This document shows positions 53,120 to 62,471 of a stretch of DNA of 64,000 nt, in pieces (within the stretch, counting starts at the first letter, position 1; every line of letters starts with the position of its first letter). The notes beneath the pieces were generated by a model that was given only the letters and a program-made list of their open reading frames with translations, did no database searches and was not told the DNA's origin. The DNA is taken from positions 1,302,001 through 1,366,000 of the forward strand of contig NZ_JACIEH010000001.1 in the NCBI RefSeq assembly GCF_014196745.1. The letters run 5' to 3'. This DNA is from Sphingomonas kyeonggiensis (GTDB lineage: Bacteria; Pseudomonadota; Alphaproteobacteria; Sphingomonadales; Sphingomonadaceae). A program made the position numbers and the translations under genes.

Positions 53120-53787
53120 TGGCTGACGCACCCCAACTCCCTGATGATGCGGAGACCCGCGCGCGCTGGGGCAATTTTGCCTGGACGCCGGAAAACGCCG
53201 TCAAGGCACAGGAAATCATGGGCCGCTATCCGGCGGGCCGGCAGCTCTCGTGCAGCATCCCCTATCTCGACCTGGCCCAGCGCCAGGTGGGTGCGGAGAC
53301 CAACACGCAAGGCTGGCTGCCGATCCCGGTGATCGAGTTCGTCGCGCGCGAGATCGGCGTGCCGTACATCCGCATCTTCGAGGTCGCGACCTTCTACACC
53401 ATGTTCAACCTGGTGCCGGTCGGCCGCTATCACGTGCAGGTCTGCGGCACGACGCCGTGCATGCTGCGCGGCTCGGACGACGTGATGGCCGCGTGCAAGG
53501 CGCGCGGGCTCAAGAAGGGCCACACCACCGAGGACGGGCTGTTCACGCTTACCGAGGTCGAGTGCATGGGCAATTGCTCTTCGGCGCCGATGGTGCAGAT
53601 CAACGACGATAATTTCGAGGATCTGGACTATGACCGGACCCTCGTGATCCTCGACGCGCTGGCGCGCGGCGAGAGCCCCAAGACCGGCACGCAGGAACCC
53701 GGCCGCCACACGGTGGAGCCGCTCGGCGAGCCGACCAACCTGGCGGCGATGGAAACCGGCAACCACGATTATCGGGGTGAATGGTGA
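53119..53787 (+). CDS. nuoE: NADH-quinone oxidoreductase subunit E
   Basis: A 222-residue 24-kDa subunit of the NADH module with a thioredoxin-like [2Fe-2S] domain. Cluster ligands are in VCGTTPCMLRGSDD (Cys-x4-Cys) and VECMGNCSSAPM (Cys-x3-Cys). It has about 50 residues of extra C-terminal tail (GTQEPGRHTVEPLGEP). Start and stop are fused to its neighbours by one-base overlaps. Confidence 0.95.
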   Translation: MADAPQLPDDAETRARWGNFAWTPENAVKAQEIMGRYPAGRQLSCSIPYLDLAQRQVGAETNTQGWLPIPVIEFVAREIGVPYIRIFEVATFYTMFNLVPVGRYHVQVCGTTPCMLRGSDDVMAACKARGLKKGHTTEDGLFTLTEVECMGNCSSAPMVQINDDNFEDLDYDRTLVILDALARGESPKTGTQEPGRHTVEPLGEPTNLAAMETGNHDYRGEW

Positions 53788-53960
53788 TGAAGCCTGAGAC
53801 CAAGAACCTCATCTTCGTCATCCTGGCGATCATCGGCGGCATCGTCGTGCTCGGCTGGACGCTCAAGATCGCCTTCAAGCTGGTCGGCATCGCAATCGTG
53901 CTCGGGCTCGCTGTGCTCGCGTACATCTTCATTCAGAACATGGTGGGGAAGGGCCGCTAA
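53787..53960 (+). CDS. 57-residue membrane protein between nuoE and nuoF
   Basis: A small ORF of 58 codons with two predicted membrane helices ([17 protein letters not shown] and [18 protein letters not shown]) separated by TLKIAFK, and a basic end NMVGKGR. It starts with ATG overlapping the nuoE stop (TGATG) and stops in TAATG with the nuoF start. It therefore fills the gap exactly, which makes it very likely to be translated. The family is not recognised; it may be a small accessory or assembly subunit of complex I. Confidence 0.82.
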   Translation: MKPETKNLIFVILAIIGGIVVLGWTLKIAFKLVGIAIVLGLAVLAYIFIQNMVGKGR

Positions 53961-55258
53961 TGCTCGCGGATAAGGACCGCATCTTCACCAATGTCTACGG
54001 CTTCCAGCCGTGGAACCTGCCGGCTGCCCAGAAGCGCGGCGATTGGGACAAGACCAAGGATTTGCTGGCGCTCGGCAACGACGTCATCATCGACAAGATC
54101 AAGGCTTCGGGCCTGCGCGGCCGTGGCGGCGCGGGCTTCCCGACCGGCATGAAGTGGAGCTTCATGCCCAAGGAACCGCGCCCGGATCGGCCGAACTTCC
54201 TGGTGATCAACGCCGACGAGTCCGAGCCGGGCTCGTGCAAGGACCGCGAGATCATCCGCCACGATCCGCACAAGCTGATCGAAGGTGCGCTGGTCGCCGG
54301 TTTCGCGATGCGTGCCCGCGCGGCGTACATCTACATCCGCGGCGAATATATCCGCGAGGCCGAGACGCTCTTCGCGGCCGTGAAGGAGGCGTATGACGCC
54401 GGCCTGCTCGGCAAGAACGCGTGCAAGTCGGGCTATGACTTCGACGTGTTCGTGCACCGCGGCGCGGGCGCGTACATCTGCGGCGAAGAGACCGCGATGC
54501 TCGAGAGCCTCGAGGGCAAGAAGGGCCAGCCTCGCCTGAAGCCGCCGTTCCCGGCGGGCGCGGGCCTGTACGGTTGCCCCACCACGGTGAACAACGTCGA
54601 GTCGATCGCGGTCGTCCCGACGATCCTGCGGCGCGGTCCGGAATGGTTCTCCAGCTTCGGCAACGAGAACAACAAGGGCACCAAGCTCTTCCAGATCTCG
54701 GGTCACGTGAACAAGCCGTGCGTGGTCGAAGAGGCCATGTCGATCCCGTTCCGCGAGCTGATCGAGAAGCATTGCGGCGGCATCCGCGGTGGTTGGGACA
54801 ACCTCCTCGCGGTGATCCCGGGCGGCTCCTCGGTGCCGCTGGTCCCGGCGGCGCAGATCATGGACTGCCCGATGGACTTCGACGGCCTTCGCGCCCTCGG
54901 CTCGGGCCTCGGCACCGCCGCCGTGATCGTGATGGACAAGTCGACCGACGTCGTCCGCGCGATCTCGCGCCTCTCCTACTTCTACAAGCATGAGAGCTGC
55001 GGCCAGTGCACGCCGTGCCGCGAAGGCACGGGCTGGATGTGGCGCGTGATGGAGCGTCTGCGCACCGGCGACGCCGACATCAGCGAGATCGACACGCTGC
55101 AGCAGGTCACCAAGCAGGTGGAAGGCCACACGATCTGCGCGCTCGGCGATGCCGCGGCGTGGCCGATCCAGGGCTTGATCCGTCACTTCCGTCCGGAGCT
55201 CGAGCGCCGGATCAACGAGCGCCAGGCCGGCAACGGCATGCAGGAGGCTGCGGAATGA
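53960..55258 (+). CDS. nuoF: NADH-quinone oxidoreductase subunit F
   Basis: A 432-residue NADH- and FMN-binding subunit. [13 protein letters not shown] is the NADH/FMN glycine loop near residue 50, [12 protein letters not shown] the FMN site, and [11 protein letters not shown] with a later Cys (HTICALGD) the [4Fe-4S] N3 cluster. It is the site where electrons enter complex I. The stop overlaps the start of an exported-protein gene (ATGA). Confidence 0.96.
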   Translation: MLADKDRIFTNVYGFQPWNLPAAQKRGDWDKTKDLLALGNDVIIDKIKASGLRGRGGAGFPTGMKWSFMPKEPRPDRPNFLVINADESEPGSCKDREIIRHDPHKLIEGALVAGFAMRARAAYIYIRGEYIREAETLFAAVKEAYDAGLLGKNACKSGYDFDVFVHRGAGAYICGEETAMLESLEGKKGQPRLKPPFPAGAGLYGCPTTVNNVESIAVVPTILRRGPEWFSSFGNENNKGTKLFQISGHVNKPCVVEEAMSIPFRELIEKHCGGIRGGWDNLLAVIPGGSSVPLVPAAQIMDCPMDFDGLRALGSGLGTAAVIVMDKSTDVVRAISRLSYFYKHESCGQCTPCREGTGWMWRVMERLRTGDADISEIDTLQQVTKQVEGHTICALGDAAAWPIQGLIRHFRPELERRINERQAGNGMQEAAE

Positions 55259-55839
55259 ACAAGGCTCTGATGATGCTTGCGGTTCCGTCGCTGCTGGCCC
55301 TGGTGCCGGCGGCGCACGCGCAGAATGCGGAGGGCCCGCAGGCCTTCGGCAAGTGTGCGGTCGGTGCCGACCATGCCGGCGCCGTGGCGCTGCTCGCCAC
55401 TGCCGCGGGCAGCAAGGAATCGAGCGCGGCCGCGAAGAAGCTGGCCGACAAGAAGAACGCTTGCGGCGCGGTCCTCGGCCGCGATCGCGGCACCGATGTG
55501 GTGCGTGGCGCGATCGCCGAGCAGCTCTATCTTGAAGCCTATGCGACGCCGCCGGCGGCGGTGACGGGCGAGCCGGCGCCGTTCCAGGGCAGCGGCGACC
55601 CGTCGCTGGTCCAGGTCGATCTCGCCCGCTGCGCCGTGACGCGCGATCCGGTCGCTGCCGATGCGCTGCTCCGTTCGACCGCCGGCTCGGCCGGGGAGCG
55701 CACTGCGCTCGGCGCCGTGGTCGCCGCGGTCGGCCGCTGCACGCCGGGCGGCGCCAAGATCGGCTTCAGCAAGGTGCAGCTGCGCGCCGGTGTCGCGGAG
55801 GGCCTGTGGCTCTATCGCAAGGGCAGTGCGGCGCAGTGA
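55255..55839 (+). CDS. Exported two-repeat protein inserted in the nuo operon
   Basis: A 194-residue protein with a signal peptide ([19 protein letters not shown]) and a mature part made of two related ~70-residue repeats. Both show Cys-Ala-Val, then ALL-x2-TAGS (or ATAAGS), a later Cys and R-x3-AE-x-L. Each repeat has two cysteines, compatible with a disulfide in the periplasm. It is coupled to nuoF (ATGA) and followed by a 17-codon ORF before nuoG. It is not a known complex I subunit; family not recognised. Confidence 0.82.
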   Translation: MNKALMMLAVPSLLALVPAAHAQNAEGPQAFGKCAVGADHAGAVALLATAAGSKESSAAAKKLADKKNACGAVLGRDRGTDVVRGAIAEQLYLEAYATPPAAVTGEPAPFQGSGDPSLVQVDLARCAVTRDPVAADALLRSTAGSAGERTALGAVVAAVGRCTPGGAKIGFSKVQLRAGVAEGLWLYRKGSAAQ

Positions 55840-55892
55840 TGCGTCCGATGGCTTACAAGATGCGCGGTCCTGTCGTGCAGGGAAAGAAGTAG
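55839..55892 (+). CDS. 17-residue basic ORF before nuoG
   Basis: A frame of 18 codons ([17 protein letters not shown]) that begins in TGATG with the stop of the preceding gene and ends one base before the nuoG ATG. It fills the 54-base gap. The nuoG Shine-Dalgarno (AGGGAAAG) lies inside its last codons. It may only pass ribosomes along to nuoG. Whether it is a functional peptide is open. Confidence 0.35.
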   Translation: MRPMAYKMRGPVVQGKK

Positions 55893-55893
55893 A

Positions 55894-57912
55894 ATGCCGA
55901 AGCTAACTGTCGACGGAATTGAAGTGGAGGTGCCCGCGGGCGCCACCGTGCTCCAGGCCTGCGAAGCCGCGGGCAAGGAAATTCCGCGCTTCTGCTATCA
56001 TGAGCGCCTGTCGATCGCCGGCAATTGCCGCATGTGCCTCGTCGAGGTGAAGCCCGGGCCGCCCAAGCCCCAGGCTTCGTGCGCGCTGCCCGCCGCCGAC
56101 AACCAGGAGATCCGCACGGACTCGCCGATGGTGAAGGCCGCACGCGAAGGCGTGATGGAGTTCCTGCTGATCAATCACCCGCTCGACTGCCCGATCTGCG
56201 ATCAGGGCGGCGAGTGCGACCTGCAGGACCAGTCGGTCGCCTATGGTCGCGGCCACTCGCGCTACACCGAGAACAAGCGCGCGGTGACCGAGAAGTACAT
56301 GGGTCCGATCATCAAGACGATCATGACCCGCTGCATCCAGTGCACCCGCTGCGTCCGCTTCGGCGAAGAGGTCGCGGGCGTGGAGGATATCGGCGCGATC
56401 TATCGCGGCGAGAACATGCAGATCACGACCTATCTGGAAAAGGCGTTCAAGAGCGAGCTTTCGGGCAACGCCGTCGACCTTTGCCCGGTGGGCGCGCTGA
56501 CCCACAAGCCGGTCGCCTTCGAGTATCGCTCGTGGGAGCTGAAGAAGAACCTGTCGATCGACGTGATGGACGCGGTCGGCACCAACATCCGCCTCGACAG
56601 CCGTGGCCGTCAGGTGATGCGCGTGCTTCCGCGGATCAACGAAGACGTCAACGAAGAGTGGGCGCACGACAAGACCCGCTACCATGTCGACGCGCTGGTC
56701 CGCCGCCGTCTCGACAAGCCCTATGTCCGCAAGGACGGCAAGCTGGTCGAAGCGAGCTGGGACGAGGCGTTCGACGCGATCGCGGTGGCCGCCAAGAAGG
56801 CCGGCTCGAGCGTCGCGGCGATCGCCGGCGACCTGCTCGATTGCGAGACGATGTATGCCGCCAAGGCGCTGGTGAAGGCGCTTGGCTCGGACCTGCTCGA
56901 AGGCCGCCAGACCGGCCTGGCCTATGACGTGTCCAACCTCGGCTCGGTGGCGTTCAACACCACCATCGCCGGCATCGAGGACGCGGACGCGATCCTGCTG
57001 GTCGGCTCGAACCTGCGTTTCGAGGCGCCGCTGATCAACACGCGCGTGCGCAAGGCGATCAAGAAGGGCGCCAAGGTCTTCGCGATCGGCGAAGAGACCG
57101 ACCTGACCTACAAGGTCGAGTGGCTGGGCAACGACCTGTCGATCCTCGGCAAGCTGCCGGATCGCGCGGCGGAGGCGATCGACGCGGCGAAGAAGCCGGT
57201 GCTGATCGTCGGCCCGGGCGCGCTCAAGGCGGGGCAGGGCGCCACGCTCGCCATGGCTTCGGCTTTCCAGCGTGCTGCGACGGAGACCGAAGGCGCCTGG
57301 AACGGCTTCAACGTCGTCCACACCGCCGCTGCGCGCATGGGCGGGCTGATGCTCGGCTATGCCCAGAAGGGCGGCATCGCGGACATCGTCGCCGCGGCGC
57401 CGAAGCTCACCTTCTTCCTCGGCGCCGACGAAGTGAACTTCGAGGGCTTCAAGGACAGCTTCAAGGTCTATGTCGGCCACCATGGCGACCAGGGCGCGCA
57501 CCATGCGGACGTGATCCTGCCGGGTGCGACCTATGCCGAGAAGCCGGGCACCTATGTGAACCTGGAAGGCCGCGTGCAGCGTGCCGACCGCGCGGTGTTC
57601 GCTCCCGGCGACGCCCGTGAGGACTGGACGATCTTGCGCGCGCTTTCGGACCGGCTCGGCCACACGCTGCCGTTCGACAGTTTCGAGCAGCTGCGCGCCG
57701 AGATGGCGAACGAAGTGCCGGCGCTGGGCCGTGAAGGCCTGGCCGGCTACGACTTCTCGCCGCCGAAGCTTGCCGCGACCGCGTCGGGCCCGGTCGGCTA
57801 TGCCGTCGCCGATTTCTATCTCACCAACGCCATCTGCCGTGCGTCGCCGACGATGCAGCGCTGCTCGGCCGAACTGATCCACGGCGAAGACTTCGCAGAG
57901 GCCGCAGAATGA
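55894..57912 (+). CDS. nuoG: NADH-quinone oxidoreductase subunit G
   Basis: A 672-residue 75-kDa subunit carrying several iron-sulfur clusters. The N-terminal [2Fe-2S] ferredoxin domain has [36 protein letters not shown] gives N5/N4-type ligands, and [13 protein letters not shown] plus VDLCPVGAL completes the set. The remaining part is the inactive molybdopterin-oxidoreductase-like domain. The length is that of the mitochondrial/alphaproteobacterial type, shorter than E. coli NuoG. Its stop overlaps nuoH (ATGA). Confidence 0.96.
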   Translation: MPKLTVDGIEVEVPAGATVLQACEAAGKEIPRFCYHERLSIAGNCRMCLVEVKPGPPKPQASCALPAADNQEIRTDSPMVKAAREGVMEFLLINHPLDCPICDQGGECDLQDQSVAYGRGHSRYTENKRAVTEKYMGPIIKTIMTRCIQCTRCVRFGEEVAGVEDIGAIYRGENMQITTYLEKAFKSELSGNAVDLCPVGALTHKPVAFEYRSWELKKNLSIDVMDAVGTNIRLDSRGRQVMRVLPRINEDVNEEWAHDKTRYHVDALVRRRLDKPYVRKDGKLVEASWDEAFDAIAVAAKKAGSSVAAIAGDLLDCETMYAAKALVKALGSDLLEGRQTGLAYDVSNLGSVAFNTTIAGIEDADAILLVGSNLRFEAPLINTRVRKAIKKGAKVFAIGEETDLTYKVEWLGNDLSILGKLPDRAAEAIDAAKKPVLIVGPGALKAGQGATLAMASAFQRAATETEGAWNGFNVVHTAAARMGGLMLGYAQKGGIADIVAAAPKLTFFLGADEVNFEGFKDSFKVYVGHHGDQGAHHADVILPGATYAEKPGTYVNLEGRVQRADRAVFAPGDAREDWTILRALSDRLGHTLPFDSFEQLRAEMANEVPALGREGLAGYDFSPPKLAATASGPVGYAVADFYLTNAICRASPTMQRCSAELIHGEDFAEAAE

Positions 57913-58961
57913 CCCCGTTTTTCCAATGGCTCGGCCTGCCCTTCGAATGGGCGTGGTTCGTCGCCACGATCGCCGGCATCCTGCTGATCTCCCTGCCGCT
58001 GATGCTGGCGGTGGCGATGATCATCTATGTCGATCGCAAGATCTGGGCGGCCATGGCGCTCCGCCGCGGCCCGAACGTGGTCGGCCCGCTCGGCCTGCTC
58101 CAGTCGTTCGCGGACGGCCTGAAGGTCTTCCTGCAGGAAACCATCATCCCGTCGGGCGCCAACAAGACGCTCTTCCTGCTCGCGCCGATCATCACCTTCA
58201 CGGTGGCGCTGATCGTGTGGGCGGTGGTGCCGTTCCAGGCGGATGTGGCGCTGTCGCACATCAATGTCGGCCTGCTCTACGTACTCGCGGCCTCGTCGCT
58301 CGGCGTTTACGGCATCATCCTGGCGGGCTGGGCTTCCAACTCGAAATACCCGTTCTACTCGGCGATCCGCGCTGCCGCGCAGATGGTGAGCTATGAAGTC
58401 TCGATCGGCTTCGTGCTGATCTCGGTCGTGCTGTGGGCGGGCACCTTCAACCTCGGCGGCATCGTCGAGGCGCAGAAGGGGCATGTCTTCGGCATCATCA
58501 ACGGCTTCTTCGCCAATCCGCTGCTGTTCCCGATGGCGATCGTGTTCTTCATCTCCTCGCTGGCCGAGACGCAGCGCGCGCCCTTCGACCTCACCGAGGC
58601 CGAGAGCGAGCTCGTTGCGGGCTATCAGACCGAATATTCGTCGATGGCCTTCGCGCTCTACTGGCTCGGCGAGTATGCCAACGTCATCCTGATGTGTGCG
58701 CTGAACGCCACCCTGTTCTGGGGCGGTTACCTGCCGCCGATCGACTGGGCGCCGCTCTATTACGTGCCGGGCATCATCTGGCTGCTCGCCAAGATGTGCT
58801 TCTTCTTCTTCTGCTTCAGCTGGGTGAAGGCCACGGTGCCCAGGTACCGCTACGACCAGCTGATGCGCCTGGGCTGGAAGATCTTCCTGCCGCTGTCGCT
58901 TCTCTTCGTGTTCCTGGTGTCGGGCTGGCTGATGCTCCACCGCGTGGAAGGTATCGTATGA
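57909..58961 (+). CDS. nuoH: NADH-quinone oxidoreductase subunit H
   Basis: A 350-residue membrane subunit (ND1) at the junction with the peripheral arm, with about eight helices. Conserved are [20 protein letters not shown], the Q-loop segment [20 protein letters not shown] and [20 protein letters not shown]. It helps form the quinone entry channel. Its start and stop overlap nuoG and nuoI by four bases each. Confidence 0.96.
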   Translation: MTPFFQWLGLPFEWAWFVATIAGILLISLPLMLAVAMIIYVDRKIWAAMALRRGPNVVGPLGLLQSFADGLKVFLQETIIPSGANKTLFLLAPIITFTVALIVWAVVPFQADVALSHINVGLLYVLAASSLGVYGIILAGWASNSKYPFYSAIRAAAQMVSYEVSIGFVLISVVLWAGTFNLGGIVEAQKGHVFGIINGFFANPLLFPMAIVFFISSLAETQRAPFDLTEAESELVAGYQTEYSSMAFALYWLGEYANVILMCALNATLFWGGYLPPIDWAPLYYVPGIIWLLAKMCFFFFCFSWVKATVPRYRYDQLMRLGWKIFLPLSLLFVFLVSGWLMLHRVEGIV

Positions 58962-59443
58962 ACGTCGCCCATTTCATCCGCACCTGGACTCTCTGGGAGT
59001 TCGTGAAGGCGCACGCCCTGACCTTGAAGTATTTCTTCAAGCCGAAGGCGACGATCAACTATCCGTACGAGAAGAACCCGATCTCGCCCCGCTTCCGCGG
59101 CGAGCACGCGCTGCGCCGTTATCCCAACGGCGAAGAGCGCTGCATCGCGTGCAAGCTGTGCGAGGCCGTGTGCCCCGCGCTGGCGATCACGATCGAGGCC
59201 GAACCGCGTGAGGATGGCAGCCGCCGCACCACGCGCTACGACATCGACATGACCAAGTGCATCTATTGCGGTCTTTGCCAGGAAGCCTGCCCGGTCGATG
59301 CGATCGTGGAAGGGCCGAACTTCGAGTTCGCCACCGAGACCCGTGAGGAGCTGATCTACCAGAAGGAGAAGCTGCTCGCGAACGGTGACCGCTGGGAGCG
59401 CGCGATCGCCGCGAACCTTGCCGCCGATGCACCGTACCGTTAA
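58958..59443 (+). CDS. nuoI: NADH-quinone oxidoreductase subunit I
   Basis: A 161-residue ferredoxin-like subunit (TYKY) with two [4Fe-4S] clusters (N6a, N6b) bound by [12 protein letters not shown] and [12 protein letters not shown]. Start overlaps nuoH (ATGA). A 33-base gap separates it from nuoJ, one of the few true gaps in the operon. Confidence 0.96.
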   Translation: MNVAHFIRTWTLWEFVKAHALTLKYFFKPKATINYPYEKNPISPRFRGEHALRRYPNGEERCIACKLCEAVCPALAITIEAEPREDGSRRTTRYDIDMTKCIYCGLCQEACPVDAIVEGPNFEFATETREELIYQKEKLLANGDRWERAIAANLAADAPYR

Positions 59444-59476
59444 GCGCACGCCAATCTACAGGGGCCATCCGATTCC

Positions 59477-60088
59477 GTGATCCAGCTTCTCGCCTTTTAC
59501 CTGTTTGCGGCAGTGGTGTGCGTCTCCGGCGCACTCACCATCCTGTCTCGCAACCCGGTCCATTCCGTCCTGTGGCTCATCCTGGCGTTCTTCAACGCCG
59601 CGGGTCTGATGGTGCTCGCCCATGCCGAGTTCATCGCGATGCTGCTCGTCATCGTCTATGTCGGCGCCGTTGCCGTGCTGTTCCTCTTCGTGGTCATGAT
59701 GCTCAACATCGACTTCGCGGAGCTGCGCTCGGGCGTCATGAAGTACGCCGCGGTGGGCTTTGCGCTCGCCGTCGCGCTGGTCGCCGAGATCCTGATCGCG
59801 GTGGGCGCCTATAGCGCCGGCGCGCTGCAGCTCGGCCGCCGTATCGCGCCGATCGACGCCAAGGTGAACAACATCGAGGCGATCGGCCAGCTTCTCTATT
59901 CCCGCTACCTGTTCGTGTTCGAAGGCGCCGGCCTGGTGCTGCTCGTCGCGATGATCGGCGCGATCGTGCTGACGCTGCGTCCGCGCTCCGACGTCAAGCC
60001 GCAGAACATCAGCCGTCAGGTCCAACGCCGCGCCAAGGACGCCACCCGCAACGTGAACCATCCCGTGGGGCAGGGGGTCGAGCTGTGA
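59477..60088 (+). CDS. nuoJ: NADH-quinone oxidoreductase subunit J
   Basis: A 203-residue membrane subunit (ND6) with five helices in the first ~170 residues ([56 protein letters not shown]) and a basic hydrophilic tail. The start is GTG; AGGGG upstream is rather distant (12 bases). The stop overlaps the GTG of nuoK. Confidence 0.94.
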   Translation: MIQLLAFYLFAAVVCVSGALTILSRNPVHSVLWLILAFFNAAGLMVLAHAEFIAMLLVIVYVGAVAVLFLFVVMMLNIDFAELRSGVMKYAAVGFALAVALVAEILIAVGAYSAGALQLGRRIAPIDAKVNNIEAIGQLLYSRYLFVFEGAGLVLLVAMIGAIVLTLRPRSDVKPQNISRQVQRRAKDATRNVNHPVGQGVEL

Positions 60089-60390
60089 TCACCCTTACGC
60101 ACTATCTCGTCGTTTCGGCGATCCTGTTCACGCTCGGCGTGCTCGGCATCTTCATGAACCGCAAGAACCTCATCGTCATCCTGATGGCGATCGAGCTGAT
60201 CCTGCTGTCCGTGAACCTGAACCTGGTGGCGTTCTCGAACGCGCTGGGTGACCTGGTCGGCCAGGTCTTCGCGATGTTCGTGCTGACCGTCGCTGCCGGT
60301 GAGGCCGCGATCGGCCTCGCCATTCTCGTTATCTACTTCCGCGGCCGCGGCACGATCTCGGTCGAAGACGTCAATCGGATGAAGGGCTGA
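60085..60390 (+). CDS. nuoK: NADH-quinone oxidoreductase subunit K
   Basis: A 101-residue membrane subunit (ND4L) with three helices and the two conserved membrane glutamates of the family (in [11 protein letters not shown] and [11 protein letters not shown]). The start is GTG overlapping the nuoJ stop (GTGA); the stop overlaps nuoL (TGATG). Confidence 0.95.
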   Translation: MITLTHYLVVSAILFTLGVLGIFMNRKNLIVILMAIELILLSVNLNLVAFSNALGDLVGQVFAMFVLTVAAGEAAIGLAILVIYFRGRGTISVEDVNRMKG

Positions 60391-62471
60391 TGTCGGCGAT
60401 CTATTTCATCGTATTCCTGCCGCTGCTCGCGGCAGCGGTAGCCGGGCTCTCCAACAAGGCGTTCGGCAAGACCTTCCCCAAGGTGATCACCACGGGATCG
60501 CTGTTCATCGCCTGTGCGCTGAGTTGGCCGATCTTCATCAGCTATCTCGGCGGCCATGCCGAGCCGACGGTCTCGCCGATCTTCACCTGGATGCTCAGCG
60601 GATCGATGCAGGTCGACTGGGCGCTGCGCGTCGACAGCCTGACCGCGGTGATGCTCGTGGTGGTGACCAGCGTCTCGGCGCTCGTCCACCTCTATAGCTG
60701 GGGCTATATGTCGGAGGAGCCGGATCAGCCGCGCTTCTTCGCGTACCTGTCGCTCTTCACCTTTGCGATGCTGATGCTCGTGACGGCCAACAACCTAGTC
60801 CAGATGTTCTTCGGCTGGGAAGGCGTGGGCCTCGCGTCCTACCTCCTTATCGGCTTCTGGTTCCGCAAGCCCTCGGCCAACGCTGCCGCGATCAAGGCCT
60901 TCGTGGTCAACCGCGTGGGTGACCTTGGCTTCATGCTCGGCATCTTCGGCACTTTCCTGGTGTTCGGCACGATCGACATCCCGACGATCCTCGCCGCAGC
61001 GCCGAACATGCACGGCTCGACGATCGGCTTCCTGGGCGCCCGCTTCGACACGATGACGGTGCTCTGCCTGCTGCTGTTCGTCGGCGCGATGGGCAAGTCG
61101 GCGCAGCTCGGCCTGCACACCTGGCTTCCGGACGCGATGGAAGGCCCGACCCCGGTGTCGGCGCTGATCCACGCCGCGACCATGGTGACCGCCGGCGTGT
61201 TCATGGTCTGCCGCATGTCGCCGATGTTCGAGCAGAGCCAGGTGGCGCTTGGCGTGGTGACCTTTGTCGGCGCCGCGACCTGCTTCTTCGCCGCCACGGT
61301 CGGCACGACGCAGACCGACATCAAGCGCGTGATCGCCTATTCGACCTGTTCGCAGCTCGGCTACATGTTCTTCGCCGCCGGCGTCGGCGCCTATGGCGCG
61401 GCGATGTTCCACCTGTTCACGCACGCCTTCTTCAAGGCGCTGCTGTTCCTAGGTGCCGGCTCGGTGATCCATGCGATGCACCACGAGCAGGACATGCGCT
61501 ACTATGGCGGCCTGTGGAAGAAGATCCCGGTGACCTACTGGACGATGATGGCGGGCACGCTCGCGATCACCGGCGTCGGCATCCCCGGCATCTTCGGCAA
61601 CACCGCCTTCGGTTTCGCCGGCTTCCACTCGAAGGACGCGATCATCGAGGCGAGCTACGCCGCGGGCCAGACCAGCGCGTTCTGGGTCGGCGTGTTCGTT
61701 GCGCTGCTCACCAGCTTCTACAGCTGGCGCGTGGTGTTCCTGACCTTCCACGGCAAGCCGCGCTGGGCTGCTTCCGAGCATATCCAGCACGCGGTGCACG
61801 ATGCGCACGGCCATGGTCATGACGATCATGCTGATGACGGTCACGCGCACGCGGCGCATGGTCATGACGATCATCACCACGATCACGCCCATGAGGGCGA
61901 CGGCACGGCGGGCTATCACCCGCACGAGAGCCCGATCGTCATGCTGATCCCGCTGCTGATCCTGTCGGTCGGTGCGGTCCTTGCAGGCTTCGTCTTCCAC
62001 GGCTTCTTCATCGAGCCGAGCGCGGGCGAGAGCTACTGGCACGGCGCCGTCGCCTTCAACGAGCATCTGATGCATGCGATGCACGAGGTGCCGGTGTGGG
62101 TGAAGCTCAGCGCGACGATCGCGATGCTGAGCGGCCTGGCCATTGCGTATGGCGCGTACATCGTGTCGCCGAGCTTCCCCGCGAAGTTCGCCGAGGCGTT
62201 CCGCCCGCTGTACCTCTTCTCGCTCAACAAGTGGTATTTCGACGAGCTCTACAACTTCCTGTTCGTGCGCCCCGCCTTCGCGATCGGTCGCCTGTTCTGG
62301 AAGAAGGGTGACGAAGCCACGATCGACCGGTTCGGCCCCAATGGTGTCGCGAAGGTCGTCCAGCTCGGCGGTGGTGTCACTGCCAAGCTGCAATCCGGAT
62401 ATGTCTACGCCTATGCCTTCATCATGCTGATCGGCCTCACTGCCGCGCTGACCTGGGTGATCGCGCGATGA
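60390..62471 (+). CDS. nuoL: NADH-quinone oxidoreductase subunit L with His-rich loop
   Basis: A 693-residue antiporter-like proton-pumping subunit (ND5) at the far end of the membrane arm, with about 14-16 helices. [20 protein letters not shown] is the conserved pumping segment with Lys and His. Between about residues 467 and 513 there is an extra hydrophilic loop packed with His and Asp ([20 protein letters not shown]), not part of the core. The loop could bind metal ions or be a neutral expansion. Overlaps nuoK (TGATG) and nuoM (ATGA). Confidence 0.95.
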   Translation: MSAIYFIVFLPLLAAAVAGLSNKAFGKTFPKVITTGSLFIACALSWPIFISYLGGHAEPTVSPIFTWMLSGSMQVDWALRVDSLTAVMLVVVTSVSALVHLYSWGYMSEEPDQPRFFAYLSLFTFAMLMLVTANNLVQMFFGWEGVGLASYLLIGFWFRKPSANAAAIKAFVVNRVGDLGFMLGIFGTFLVFGTIDIPTILAAAPNMHGSTIGFLGARFDTMTVLCLLLFVGAMGKSAQLGLHTWLPDAMEGPTPVSALIHAATMVTAGVFMVCRMSPMFEQSQVALGVVTFVGAATCFFAATVGTTQTDIKRVIAYSTCSQLGYMFFAAGVGAYGAAMFHLFTHAFFKALLFLGAGSVIHAMHHEQDMRYYGGLWKKIPVTYWTMMAGTLAITGVGIPGIFGNTAFGFAGFHSKDAIIEASYAAGQTSAFWVGVFVALLTSFYSWRVVFLTFHGKPRWAASEHIQHAVHDAHGHGHDDHADDGHAHAAHGHDDHHHDHAHEGDGTAGYHPHESPIVMLIPLLILSVGAVLAGFVFHGFFIEPSAGESYWHGAVAFNEHLMHAMHEVPVWVKLSATIAMLSGLAIAYGAYIVSPSFPAKFAEAFRPLYLFSLNKWYFDELYNFLFVRPAFAIGRLFWKKGDEATIDRFGPNGVAKVVQLGGGVTAKLQSGYVYAYAFIMLIGLTAALTWVIAR

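Noticed and set aside
55903..57882. A 659-residue open frame antisense to nuoG
   Set aside because: It mirrors the codon pattern of nuoG in high-GC DNA, is His/Arg/Asp-rich without any recognisable domain, and has no ribosome site. nuoG is certain.
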